64,000 nucleotides of DNA from Rhodococcus pseudokoreensis. Lineage in GTDB: Bacteria; Actinomycetota; Actinomycetes; Mycobacteriales; Mycobacteriaceae. The notes under the pieces were generated by a model. It was not told the origin of the DNA and searched no databases. It saw nothing but the letters and a program-made list of their open reading frames with translations. The stretch lies in contig NZ_CP070619.1 of NCBI RefSeq assembly GCF_017068395.1, positions 1,612,001 to 1,676,000 of the forward strand. The letters are read 5' to 3'. The position numbers were made by a program, and so were the translations under genes. Positions 1-8,531 of the stretch are shown in pieces (position 1 is the stretch's first letter; each line of letters begins with the position of its first letter).

Positions 1-385
1 CCACGCGAACCGGGCCGGCGCCGGTGTCGTGCCACCGATGCCGTAGCGCGGACGCGACGACGGCCAGGACCATCACCAGCAGCAGACCGGTGGCGGGCCA
101 GCGGTAGAACCAGGCCAGGACTGTGGTGGCGGCAGTGACCACGGACAGTCCGAGGACGGGGACGGCCGCGACCGACGCGGCGACCGGTATCCGCAACCAC
201 GTCACGATCGCGAGACCCGGGCCGCTCAGCACGAACACCGTCAGCAGCACGGCGCTGACCGGTGACGGAAGCGGGGCAAGGGATGTCAGTCCCGCGACCG
301 CCGACGCCAGGGCGGCGACGTCGTAGTACCGGGGCAGCTCCGGAGTTCGCGTGTCGAGGCGCTCCGCCGTGAGGAGATCACTCAT
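1..385 (-). CDS. Partial polytopic membrane protein, 3' end beyond window
   Basis: The gene starts with ATG at 385 and runs off the left edge, so only about 128 N-terminal residues are visible. After a short polar N-terminus (about 20 residues) come several hydrophobic stretches rich in Ala, Val and Leu that look like four membrane helices, with a Arg/His-rich loop near the window edge. It overlaps the end of the upstream GH16 gene by 8 bases and is therefore the next gene in the polysaccharide operon. A polymerase or O-antigen-ligase-type protein would fit the context, but no diagnostic motif is visible in this fragment, so the function is left open. Confidence 0.7.
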   Translation of the reverse strand, partial: MSDLLTAERLDTRTPELPRYYDVAALASAVAGLTSLAPLPSPVSAVLLTVFVLSGPGLAIVTWLRIPVAASVAAVPVLGLSVVTAATTVLAWFYRWPATGLLLVMVLAVVASALRHRWHDTGAGPVRV

Positions 386-1214
386 CGGTCACCCTCACCC
401 AGTCGACGAACATCGTGGCCGGAAACGTCGTGCCGGCTCCGACTTCACCGGGCCACCGTCCGCCGACCGCGACGTTCAGCAACAGGGAGAACGGCTTGCC
501 GAACACCCATTCCTGCCCCGGATCCAGGTCCGTGCGTGAGAACTCGCCCGTCACGGCGTCGTCGATGCCGAACGTGATCCGGTCCGGCGACCGCTCCACC
601 CAGTAGTCGTGAAAATCGTCCGACACGTCCTCGCTGCCTTCGGCATTCAGAGCCCAGGGTGTGCCGTCGGCGGACGGTCCGTGCAGCGCGCTGTGGTAGA
701 ACGACGCGTCGTTGATCGTCTCGATCACGTCGATCTCCCCCGACTGCGGCCAGCCCACCCGGTTGACGTCCGTGCCCAGCAACCAGAACGCCGGGTGCAG
801 GCCCTGCCCCTTCGGCAGCTTGATGCGGGCCTCGGCACGTCCGTACTGGAAGGCGAAGCGGTCGAGGGTGACCAGCCGTGCCGACGTGTAGCCGGATCCG
901 TCGCGGCGGGCTTCGATGACGAGGTTGCCCTCGCCGTCGAGCCGGGAATTGGCGGGATCGTCCGTGTAGACCTGCGCCTCGTCGTTTCCCCAGCCTCCTC
1001 CCCCGACTGCGTGCCCCCAGTAGCGGGAGTCGGGCGACGTTCCGGCGGCCCCGACGAAATCGTCGAACATGAGCACGTTCTCGCCCTTCCCGGATGCCTG
1101 CGCGACATCGTTCGACGCGTACCACCCGGTGGCGCCGACGCAGGCGAGCGCGAGGAACACCGCGGCCGACGACACGGCACGGGCTCTGCGTGGACGGTTC
1201 AGCGGTCTATGCAC
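378..1214 (-). CDS. Secreted GH16-family glycanase (laminarinase/licheninase-like)
   Basis: This 278-residue protein begins with a basic N-terminus and a hydrophobic segment (about residues 15-32), either a signal peptide or membrane anchor. The rest is a glycoside hydrolase family 16 jelly-roll domain. The active-site signature GEIDVIE is present, giving Glu160, Asp162 and Glu165 as nucleophile, helper and acid/base. GH16 enzymes cut or transglycosylate beta-1,3/1,4-glucans and related polymers. In an exopolysaccharide operon the likely role is trimming or releasing the operon's own polymer outside the membrane (inference). The start is a GTG that overlaps the upstream stop codon by 8 bases, as expected of translational coupling. 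Confidence 0.85.
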   Translation of the reverse strand: MHRPLNRPRRARAVSSAAVFLALACVGATGWYASNDVAQASGKGENVLMFDDFVGAAGTSPDSRYWGHAVGGGGWGNDEAQVYTDDPANSRLDGEGNLVIEARRDGSGYTSARLVTLDRFAFQYGRAEARIKLPKGQGLHPAFWLLGTDVNRVGWPQSGEIDVIETINDASFYHSALHGPSADGTPWALNAEGSEDVSDDFHDYWVERSPDRITFGIDDAVTGEFSRTDLDPGQEWVFGKPFSLLLNVAVGGRWPGEVGAGTTFPATMFVDWVRVTDE

Positions 1215-1878
1215 CGGCTTTGTCTCCGACCCGGACGGCGACCGAACGTCGAACGGCCTGTAGCTGTGTCACGAGGTGGACGCACACGACGAAGCCGAGA
1301 ATCGCCGAGTACGCCGCGACCCGTTCGATGCCGCCGACACCGAGACCGAGGTCCCAGGAGTACGTGAAACAGAAGTATCCGACCAGTCCGAGCACCCCCA
1401 GCACGATGGCGACGTACGTGGCCGGCCCCGACATCTGCGGCCACACGGTGAGTGCCGTCGTCAGCGTGAAGAGACTGCCGAAGATGAGGAACAGCGTCGC
1501 GCCGAGCGAATGAATTTCCCAGTGCGTGTTCGACGGCGCGAGACCGACGACCGCTCCGCCGATTCCGGCCACCACGAGGAAGACCACCGGAACGAGTGGG
1601 AGCACCCGCTCGACTCGGTACCAGAGAACGGCGGCAACCACATACGCGACACCGACCACGACGAAGGCCGCGTCCATCAACAGCGACGTCCTGCTGCACG
1701 GCGCGGTGCCGTCGGTGCCGCAGAACGGGACACCGAGGTCGCTGATGAAGTTGGTCGAGTAGCTGTAGTGACCGCGCCAGGTTCCGGCGACGAGGAATTC
1801 GACGACGAAGAACTGCAGCGCGGCGACGGTGAGGTACAGCGGCGTTCGCTTCGATGTCTCCAGGACGTGTGAGGGCAT
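1207..1878 (-). CDS. DUF998-type integral membrane protein
   Basis: The product is about 223 residues when started at the ATG at 1878, which sits just after the end of the upstream gene; a longer reading to 1920 would overlap the acyltransferase gene and is less likely. It has about six to seven hydrophobic helices. The N-terminal part contains the conserved H-Y-S-x-x-x-N-x-I-S-D-L-G pattern typical of DUF998 proteins, whose function is not established. It is cotranscribed with the polysaccharide genes on both sides (2 bases from the upstream stop and 8-base overlap downstream), so a role in the envelope or in polymer handling is plausible but not shown. Confidence 0.75.
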   Translation of the reverse strand: MPSHVLETSKRTPLYLTVAALQFFVVEFLVAGTWRGHYSYSTNFISDLGVPFCGTDGTAPCSRTSLLMDAAFVVVGVAYVVAAVLWYRVERVLPLVPVVFLVVAGIGGAVVGLAPSNTHWEIHSLGATLFLIFGSLFTLTTALTVWPQMSGPATYVAIVLGVLGLVGYFCFTYSWDLGLGVGGIERVAAYSAILGFVVCVHLVTQLQAVRRSVAVRVGDKAGA

Positions 1879-1880
1879 GG

Positions 1881-3122
1881 CTAGACAATCCTTCGAGACA
1901 GGAGAGACAGTGGGTCGCACAGGGCGTCCGCGAGTGCATCGCGGACGAGTTCGGGGTCGAACACGTTGTCGTGCAGGGACGCCGACACGTCGAGTTCGGG
2001 ACCGCGGCGCACCGAGGTGAAGACGATCGACGCCGGATCGGCCGGCTCGCTCAGTGCGGTGACAACCCGCCGGCCGGGCTCGTCGGTCCAGTCGAGATCG
2101 GCCAGCAGCGCGGCCTCCCCCATGTCGGAGTACACGAGCCTCGCCCGGGGCGTCGCCGCGACGTGCGCGGCCTCGGTGTGCGCCGTGCCGGCACGCATGC
2201 GCCTACGGAACTTGGCGATGCTGAGTGCGAGCGAGGCGAGCGGCCTGCCCGACGCGGTGGCCTGCGCGATCGCCGCACTCATCTCGGCGGCATCACCCGG
2301 GTCGGACAGTGCGAACCGCACTCCGGCCGCGAAATTTCCGTTCACCGTCGCACCGTCCGGGAGATAACGGCGACAGTCGAAGAGGACGTCGACCTTGTCG
2401 TCGACCGTCAGACCACGACTGCGCATCGCCCGCGCGACTGCCGTGAACAGCAACGACGACACCGACGCACCGGGCAGTTCCCGATCCCGCCAGCGACGGA
2501 GTTCCGCGGTGGTGCCGGACACGGCGGACTCCACCACCGCCGTGGGTGACCTGCGCCAGGGCACGGTCTCGACGGGACCGGCGTCGAGTGTGACGGGGGG
2601 CCGGCGTTCGAGGAGCTGAGCGACACGGGCGGGGGACGTCGCGAAGGCCCGGGTCAGGGCGCGTGCGAGCGGCAGTGCGCTGTCGCGTGTCCGGGCCCAT
2701 TCGGGGACCGGCGTCCCGGTGCGTCCGCCGGCGACAGCACGGACGAGTGCCAGTGCGAGCCGTCCGTCACCGAGTCCGTGCGAGATGTCGAGGAGGAGAA
2801 AGTCACCCGCGACCGCGACGTTCAGCGGGTGCGCGGATGCACCGGCGCGTGCCAGCCGAGTCAGCAGCCGAGGCACCTCCTCCCGGGTGCACGGCCCGAA
2901 TTGCCGGACGTTCCCGAGGAAGTCCTGCGGTCGGTGCTCCCACCTGCGTGACTCGGTGGTCGGGACGAGCCCGATCGGGGTGTGATGTCCACCGGCGTGC
3001 GCGAGCACGGTCAGCGTGTCCCGGATCTCGCCGACGCTCGGCAGGCGGACGGGACCGATCGCGGTGATCATGCGACTGCCGCTGCGCATCAGGTCGCGGG
3101 AACTCGCTCTATGCATCGACAT
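1881..3122 (-). CDS. Condensation-domain-like acyltransferase (PapA/WS-DGAT type)
   Basis: The 413-residue protein carries the HxxxDG catalytic motif of the chloramphenicol-acetyltransferase/condensation superfamily (His115-Asp119-Gly120, in SHGLGDG). The overall length matches single-domain acyltransferases such as mycobacterial Pap proteins, and the C-terminal half has the usual second lobe. Such enzymes pass an acyl chain from a CoA or carrier thioester to a hydroxyl or amine. Placed between a flippase and glycosyltransferases, it probably acylates a glycan or glycolipid intermediate; the actual acceptor cannot be read from sequence. The start overlaps the upstream flippase gene by 14 bases; a second ATG lies two codons further in. 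Confidence 0.7.
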   Translation of the reverse strand: MSMHRASSRDLMRSGSRMITAIGPVRLPSVGEIRDTLTVLAHAGGHHTPIGLVPTTESRRWEHRPQDFLGNVRQFGPCTREEVPRLLTRLARAGASAHPLNVAVAGDFLLLDISHGLGDGRLALALVRAVAGGRTGTPVPEWARTRDSALPLARALTRAFATSPARVAQLLERRPPVTLDAGPVETVPWRRSPTAVVESAVSGTTAELRRWRDRELPGASVSSLLFTAVARAMRSRGLTVDDKVDVLFDCRRYLPDGATVNGNFAAGVRFALSDPGDAAEMSAAIAQATASGRPLASLALSIAKFRRRMRAGTAHTEAAHVAATPRARLVYSDMGEAALLADLDWTDEPGRRVVTALSEPADPASIVFTSVRRGPELDVSASLHDNVFDPELVRDALADALCDPLSLLSRRIV

Positions 3123-4482
3123 CGGATACCTGCCACATCGGATTCTGGTTCGCGCTCTTCTTCGCCAGCCACCGCTCCCACTTGGCGCGGTTCTGGAGTC
3201 GGCGGAGCCAGGAGATGAGCGGACCGGCGAGGATCACGGCGGTGAGTGTCTCGGCGGCGAGATACGCCCAGCCCACCCCCGCGACGCCGACAGACGCGCT
3301 GAAGACCAGGCTGCCGACGATGATCACCACCGTGGCCAGGCACTGGGTGACGACGGCGAGGGTCAGTCGGCGGTACACCCGCGCGAGACCGTCGTAGACG
3401 GCGCCGATGACGGCAAGGGGCACGAACACCGCGGCGAGATGCAGCAGAGGTGTTCCCTCCGCCCGGTATTCCGCACCGATGAATCCGAGCGCCAACGGCG
3501 CGACGAAGGCCAGACCGAACCCGCCCACCACCGCGATCACGGCGATGGTGCGGACGAACCGGCGGGACAGGCTGACGATCTTATCCGGATGCGCGGCGGC
3601 CTCGGCCACGAACGGGCCCACCATGAGGTTCACCATGATGTAGAGGGCGCTGACGATCGACCACGTCACCGCGAAGTACGCATTCGCCGCGGTACCGACC
3701 CGGGTGACGACGATCAGCGGGACGACGAGCGGGGCAATGGCCCCCAGCGCCGAAATGCCGTACGAGGAACCGAAGTACACCCCGAGCTCCTTGTTCGAGG
3801 GCAGCGCCGGTGCCTGCCGGTATCGCGGGTCGGACCGGATGCGCAGCCCCATCGACGTCAGCAGGACCACCACGGCGATCGCCGCGGTGACTCCCCAGGA
3901 GGCGACGATGGCGAGCGCCGAACCCGATGCCGCGAGCACCACGACCGCCAGCAATTTGGCCAGCGCGTGGAAGACGTTCTTCGACGCCGCCCAGCGGGCG
4001 ACGCCCAGACCGGAAACGGTCTGGTCCTGTAGCGCGAAGAGCGCGAGGACTACGACGAACAGCGGATAGATCGCAATTTCCAGTTTGTTCTCGAACAGCG
4101 TGTCCCGCGGGCCGAGGACGATGAGCCCCACAGCCGACACGAAGGCCAGTGTCGCCACGGCGGCGAAACCCTTGATCAGCAACGGTCCCGCACGATGACC
4201 GGCCACCGGCAGGAAGCGCTCGAACATCGAGCCGAGACTGAGATTCGACAGCGTCGACAGCATGATCGCCGTCGAGATGAGCGCCGACGCCACCCCCACC
4301 TGGTCGGCGGGGAACAACCGCGCCGACGCGCCCCAGAAGGCGAGGCCGAGGACACCGGTGACCACACTCGACAGCATCAGTGCCATCGAGTTGAGCTGCA
4401 GATTCCGCCCGGCGGAGCGCGTGGGCTGCTCGGCGCGATGTCTGGCATGTAGTTGCGACTGCGTCGCTGTCGGGGCTCCCAT
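3109..4482 (-). CDS. Wzx-like polysaccharide flippase (MOP superfamily)
   Basis: This 457-residue protein has about 12-14 hydrophobic helices spread along its whole length, a basic N-terminal tail and a basic C-terminal tail. The pattern is that of O-antigen/teichoic-acid type exporters of the MOP superfamily, which move lipid-linked glycan units across the cytoplasmic membrane. It starts at ATG 4482, two bases after the TAA of the hydrolase gene, and overlaps the acyltransferase gene downstream. With three glycosyltransferases in the same operon this is the expected export step for a repeat-unit polymer. Substrate specificity cannot be inferred. Confidence 0.85.
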   Translation of the reverse strand: MGAPTATQSQLHARHRAEQPTRSAGRNLQLNSMALMLSSVVTGVLGLAFWGASARLFPADQVGVASALISTAIMLSTLSNLSLGSMFERFLPVAGHRAGPLLIKGFAAVATLAFVSAVGLIVLGPRDTLFENKLEIAIYPLFVVVLALFALQDQTVSGLGVARWAASKNVFHALAKLLAVVVLAASGSALAIVASWGVTAAIAVVVLLTSMGLRIRSDPRYRQAPALPSNKELGVYFGSSYGISALGAIAPLVVPLIVVTRVGTAANAYFAVTWSIVSALYIMVNLMVGPFVAEAAAHPDKIVSLSRRFVRTIAVIAVVGGFGLAFVAPLALGFIGAEYRAEGTPLLHLAAVFVPLAVIGAVYDGLARVYRRLTLAVVTQCLATVVIIVGSLVFSASVGVAGVGWAYLAAETLTAVILAGPLISWLRRLQNRAKWERWLAKKSANQNPMWQVSDVDA

Positions 4483-4484
4483 GG

Positions 4485-6278
4485 TTATCCGACCAACACC
4501 GGCCGGGAATCGTCGCGGGCGCCGTCGACACGGTCCACGGTCAGTTCACCGAGCGCAGTGGCGAGGACGTCCCGGAGAACCTTGTCCCGCAAGGCGGTGC
4601 TGTACAGCGAGTGGTCGCCGGTCGGATACGTGACCAGGCGTCCGTTCCAGCCGGCACGTCGCAGCCGGCGAAGGCTGCGCTCGCCGTGGTTCTCGACGAA
4701 CGCGGCGTAGTCGACCGGTGAGAGGAGGACGGTGGTGTGCACGCCGCGCCCGTTGAGCGGAGCGAGCATGACTTCCGGCACCTGCAGCAGGCCTGCCCGG
4801 CCCAGCCACAACCAGCCGCGGTAGGGCAACCACACCCGCAGGTATTTCTTCGCCGTCGCCGCGTGCCGGTGCAGCAGCGCGAGCGCTGCACCCTTCAGGG
4901 ACTTCCTGTCCGCGTCCATCGTGGACTGCTTCACGAACGCTTTCCGCGTGATGGTCCAATCCGCCATGTTGACCAGGACCACTGCCCGGACGGGACGCCG
5001 GATGGCGGCGTAGCTCGAATTCCACGCCCCCGAGCACATCCCGGCGAGCACAACCGATTCGGGCTGCGCACCACTGGCGGAGATGATATCGACGGCGTCG
5101 TTCCGTGATTCGTCCGTGTAGAGGGTCGTGCTTTCGCCGTGCTGCACCAGGCCGGTGTCGCCGGTGCCGCGACGATCGAAGCGGACGCTGACGATCCCGT
5201 GGGCCGCCAGCTCGCGCGCGGTCTCGGCCCACAGCCGGACCGGTCCCACACGGTGCTCGTTGGCGGTGCCGTGGAAGATCACCGTCGGTACCGCAGCGTC
5301 GGGCCTCGCACCCCGCGCGGGCGCGATGGACGTGCGGATCGTGAAGAGTTCGGACGCTCCGGCGAACTCCAGCGTCTCGACGACCTGCCTGCCGTCGACG
5401 GTGCGATCCACCACGGCAGTGGGTCGGAGATCGAGTGCGGCACCGGTGTGGTGGTCGCCGAAGGATGCGGACATCCATGCGGCGATCCGGTCGGCGTCGC
5501 CGAACGGAAGCCGGACCACGAAGTCCGCCGGCTCGAGGAACGATTCGTAGTCGTGGACAGTGAACGTCTCGGCGTTCCAGGCGGCGACAGTTTCACGTGT
5601 CCCGACGGAATCGACCTCGCCCTCGCGCAATGCCATCAGGACCTTCGCACCGGGCGGCGGGGTCGCCGCGCGCAGGCTCATCGCCGACAGGGCCGACGCC
5701 GCGGCCGGTGCGAGCACGGCACCGATGAGCGTGACCCGCGGATCGTCCGTGCCCTCGGGACCGACCACCATCTGGTGCAGCGCGGTCTGCTTGCGCAGGT
5801 AGGTGCGGCCACGAACCACCGGATCCCACAAGGTCACGGCCCGCACCGGACCGCACGCCGCGGCAACCTGCGCGGCGAGCAGGGCACCGACCCGGAGGCC
5901 GACCAACCCGATGTCCGTGATGCCGCAGCTGCGGACGTACTCGACCGCTCGCCGGATGCTGTCGAGCCATCCGGCGACCGCGTCGGAATCGTCTTGGGCG
6001 CCCGGCGAATCACCGGTGCCGCGGTAGTCGAACCGCAACACCAGCAACCCTCGGGCGCGCAATTGCTGTGCGAGATACACCATTGCTCGGTACGAGTCGA
6101 CCTGTTCCTTGCCGATCGGCGGGCAGAGCACGACGGCACCGCGGCACCGGCCGTCGGCCGGTAGGTCGACGACACCGAACAGCGGTGCGTCGTCCGGTCC
6201 GAACCAGCTGGCGAACCGGGTACCGTCGGCGCGACCCGCGCCGGACTCGGTACCTACGAGATCAGGACGGGCCGTCAT
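4485..6278 (-). CDS. Tandem alpha/beta-hydrolase protein with altered nucleophiles
   Basis: The 597-residue protein contains two alpha/beta-hydrolase units (about residues 30-290 and 300-580). Each has the D-x-R-G-x-G-D-S/T strand motif (FDYRGTGDS at 83-91 and FDRRGTGDT at 366-374). The nucleophile elbows are unusual: in the first unit the expected GxSxG reads GLRVG (127-131), with Arg in place of Ser; in the second it reads GMCSG (412-416), with Cys. A His in TGDHS near the C-terminus could complete a Cys-type triad in unit two. The first unit resembles hydrolase-2 proteins of exosortase-linked polysaccharide loci, which also lack the serine (remembered). It overlaps the next glycosyltransferase gene by 17 bases. 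Confidence 0.75.
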   Translation of the reverse strand: MTARPDLVGTESGAGRADGTRFASWFGPDDAPLFGVVDLPADGRCRGAVVLCPPIGKEQVDSYRAMVYLAQQLRARGLLVLRFDYRGTGDSPGAQDDSDAVAGWLDSIRRAVEYVRSCGITDIGLVGLRVGALLAAQVAAACGPVRAVTLWDPVVRGRTYLRKQTALHQMVVGPEGTDDPRVTLIGAVLAPAAASALSAMSLRAATPPPGAKVLMALREGEVDSVGTRETVAAWNAETFTVHDYESFLEPADFVVRLPFGDADRIAAWMSASFGDHHTGAALDLRPTAVVDRTVDGRQVVETLEFAGASELFTIRTSIAPARGARPDAAVPTVIFHGTANEHRVGPVRLWAETARELAAHGIVSVRFDRRGTGDTGLVQHGESTTLYTDESRNDAVDIISASGAQPESVVLAGMCSGAWNSSYAAIRRPVRAVVLVNMADWTITRKAFVKQSTMDADRKSLKGAALALLHRHAATAKKYLRVWLPYRGWLWLGRAGLLQVPEVMLAPLNGRGVHTTVLLSPVDYAAFVENHGERSLRRLRRAGWNGRLVTYPTGDHSLYSTALRDKVLRDVLATALGELTVDRVDGARDDSRPVLVG

Positions 6279-7578
6279 GGGTCACCCCTCTCATCGGCGC
6301 CGGATCCCGGCCTTCCATGCGGGCCTTCAGATAGGCGAACGGTCCGCGTGCGATGGAGCGCAGCTCGGTGGCGCCGATCCCCGTGGGCAGGTGACCTGCG
6401 AGGCCGTCCGGAGGGGTGGCGACGTGGGACATCTTCCGCGACAGGTGGAGAAACGTCGGCGCCTGCCGCACGGCGATCCGCACCGCGAGCCACGCGGTGC
6501 GCGGGTTGGCCGCGATCTTGGCCAGCCACGCGCCGAGCCCGAGTCCGTAGCCGCGAGCCTGAACGGCGAGCGCCTCGTTGTCCGCGCGGTGCCGATGCCA
6601 CACGACGGCCCCCGGCCGGTACGCCAGCTGCCGCCCGGAGTGCAGTACGCGGAAGAACATGTCGAGGTCCTCACCGCCGTCGGTGGGGGCTCCCGCTCCG
6701 AGTGCCTCGTCGAAACCGCCGAGCGCGAACACGGCCTGCCGATCGACGGCGAAATTCGCGCCGGTGCCGTAGATCCCGACCTGGAAGGGGAAGAGCGGCA
6801 CATCGGCCGGTGGGTGCGCGAGGTCGAACAACCGCGGGACGCAGGAACTCGCCCACCCCACCCGCTGATCGAAGTACGCCTGCGCGGGTGTGCGGATCTC
6901 ACCGCTCGGGACGATCCCGCACACGCACGCCACCGCATTCCCTGCGCCGAAGCCGGCAACCAGTTCGGTGAGCCAGTGCCGGTCGACGACGACGTCGTCA
7001 TCGGTGAACGCGACGATCCCGGTGGTCGCCGCGCGAACGCCCGCATTACGCGCCCGGGACAGTCCGGGCCGGGGCTCGGTCACGATGCGCACCCGGGGGT
7101 CACCGAGGTCGGCGACGTAGCGCCGGGTGGCATCCGTGCGGGATGCGTTGTCGACCACGATCACCTCGTAGCCGGGATGGTCGAGCGACAGGATCGAGTC
7201 GAGTGCGATCTTCAGACTGTCGACCCGGTCGCGGGTACACACCACGACGGTGACGGACGGGCCGGATGCGTCGGCGTCGGCCTCGACGGCGCTGTCGGCC
7301 ACCGTCGCCGGCACGAGCCCGTCCAGTGCGTGCCGCAGTGCGGCGGTCTCGAGCCTGCCGTCCTCGACGTCCACCTCGACGAATCCCAGTAGGGTGCGAT
7401 CCTCTCGCACGAGCAGCCGGGCGCGCCGATAGCCCTCGGCTCGGTCCAGCCGGTATTCGGTGTCCTCCCGGACAGGTCCACGAAGTTCGCCGACCCAGAC
7501 GGCGCCGTCCCACGTCGGCGCGTGATCGCTTTCGAGAGCCGGCACCAGGTCGATCCTGCGATCGAGTGTCCCGGTCAT
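6262..7578 (-). CDS. Glycosyltransferase family 2, membrane-associated
   Basis: With the start at ATG 7578 (ATGA overlap with the upstream stop), the product has 438 residues. A 100-residue N-terminal extension precedes a GT-A fold domain that begins at VTVVVCTRDR. The nucleotide-binding strand, the metal-binding triad in AFTDDDVV, and a later G-G-E-D-L-D-M-F acceptor/base motif are all present, so it looks catalytically complete. It transfers a sugar from a nucleotide-activated donor to the growing glycan at the inner face of the membrane. A longer reading frame upstream of 7578 belongs to the shadow of the next gene. Donor and acceptor are unknown. Confidence 0.85.
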   Translation of the reverse strand: MTGTLDRRIDLVPALESDHAPTWDGAVWVGELRGPVREDTEYRLDRAEGYRRARLLVREDRTLLGFVEVDVEDGRLETAALRHALDGLVPATVADSAVEADADASGPSVTVVVCTRDRVDSLKIALDSILSLDHPGYEVIVVDNASRTDATRRYVADLGDPRVRIVTEPRPGLSRARNAGVRAATTGIVAFTDDDVVVDRHWLTELVAGFGAGNAVACVCGIVPSGEIRTPAQAYFDQRVGWASSCVPRLFDLAHPPADVPLFPFQVGIYGTGANFAVDRQAVFALGGFDEALGAGAPTDGGEDLDMFFRVLHSGRQLAYRPGAVVWHRHRADNEALAVQARGYGLGLGAWLAKIAANPRTAWLAVRIAVRQAPTFLHLSRKMSHVATPPDGLAGHLPTGIGATELRSIARGPFAYLKARMEGRDPAPMRGVTHDGPS

Positions 7579-8525
7579 GCCGTCACCCGCTTGGATCGCA
7601 GACCGACGAGACCTCGGGCGTATCCGGCTGCGGTCACCGTGAACCCCGCGATCACGGCACCCGCTCGGGACAGTCCGCCGTGCCGCGGGGACGTGATCCC
7701 CGTGACGACGGCTCGTGGCAGGACACGGGCCGTGTACGCCCGTTCGCTGCTCAGCGCGTCGCCGGCCCCGACGAGATCGGACACCAGCGCCTTCGACACG
7801 CCCTCGTGGAAGCAGCGCGAGAGGAAGTAGCGGAACGTGGTGCGGTCGTCGCTGACGCGGTGCACCACCTTCATCGCGGGGTCGAACAGCAACCGTGCGG
7901 TGGGCTGGTGAGTTCGGATCCGGATGCAGAGTTCGGTCTCCTCGCACCCGACCGGAGTCTTCCCGACCCTGCCGATTCCGTCGCTGAACCCGTCGACTGC
8001 GTCGAAGACCGTGCGCCGCAGAGACATGTTGCAGCCGATGAAGTTCCGCACAGGTTCGATGCGCGTCGGCTGGCCGACGTAGCTGCAGCCGACCACCCAG
8101 TCGAACTCGGCGGGCATCCACACGGGGCGGTCGGCGGGCCACGCCGGGCTCGCGAATCCGCCGACACCGAGCACGTCGGGATCGGAGTAGTGGGCGGCGG
8201 ACACGCGATACCAGTCGGGTTCGGCGCGGGCGTCGTCGTCGAGGAACGCGATCATGTCGCCCCTCGACGCGCGGACGCCGGTGTTACGGGCGCCGGACAG
8301 GCCCCTCGACTCGGAGTTGCGGAGCACGGTCACACGAGATTCCGCTGCGAAGTGCCGTTCGGCACGGGAGAACAACTCTTCCGAATGATCGATCACCAGC
8401 AGCACCTCGAGGACCGGCACGCTCTGGGTGAGCACCGAATCGACCGCGGCGCACAGGTCGCTCCACCGTTCGGTGGTGTAGGCGCAGATGACGACGGAGC
8501 AGGAGACGAGCGTGGATACTGTCAT
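7575..8525 (-). CDS. Glycosyltransferase family 2
   Basis: This is a 316-residue GT-A fold enzyme. It opens with a strand ending in S-V-V-I-C-A-Y-T, followed by the donor-binding region and AFLDDDARAEPDW with the metal-binding Asp residues. A C-terminal region with E-E-T-E-L-C-I-R holds the likely catalytic base. It resembles the previous glycosyltransferase in order of motifs but is shorter and lacks the N-terminal extension, which suggests an old duplication followed by specialisation. It lies 6 bases downstream of the DPM-like gene and overlaps the following gene by 4 bases (ATGA), so the three are one translational unit. Confidence 0.85.
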   Translation of the reverse strand: MTVSTLVSCSVVICAYTTERWSDLCAAVDSVLTQSVPVLEVLLVIDHSEELFSRAERHFAAESRVTVLRNSESRGLSGARNTGVRASRGDMIAFLDDDARAEPDWYRVSAAHYSDPDVLGVGGFASPAWPADRPVWMPAEFDWVVGCSYVGQPTRIEPVRNFIGCNMSLRRTVFDAVDGFSDGIGRVGKTPVGCEETELCIRIRTHQPTARLLFDPAMKVVHRVSDDRTTFRYFLSRCFHEGVSKALVSDLVGAGDALSSERAYTARVLPRAVVTGITSPRHGGLSRAGAVIAGFTVTAAGYARGLVGLRSKRVTA

Positions 8526-8531
8526 GGCCGC

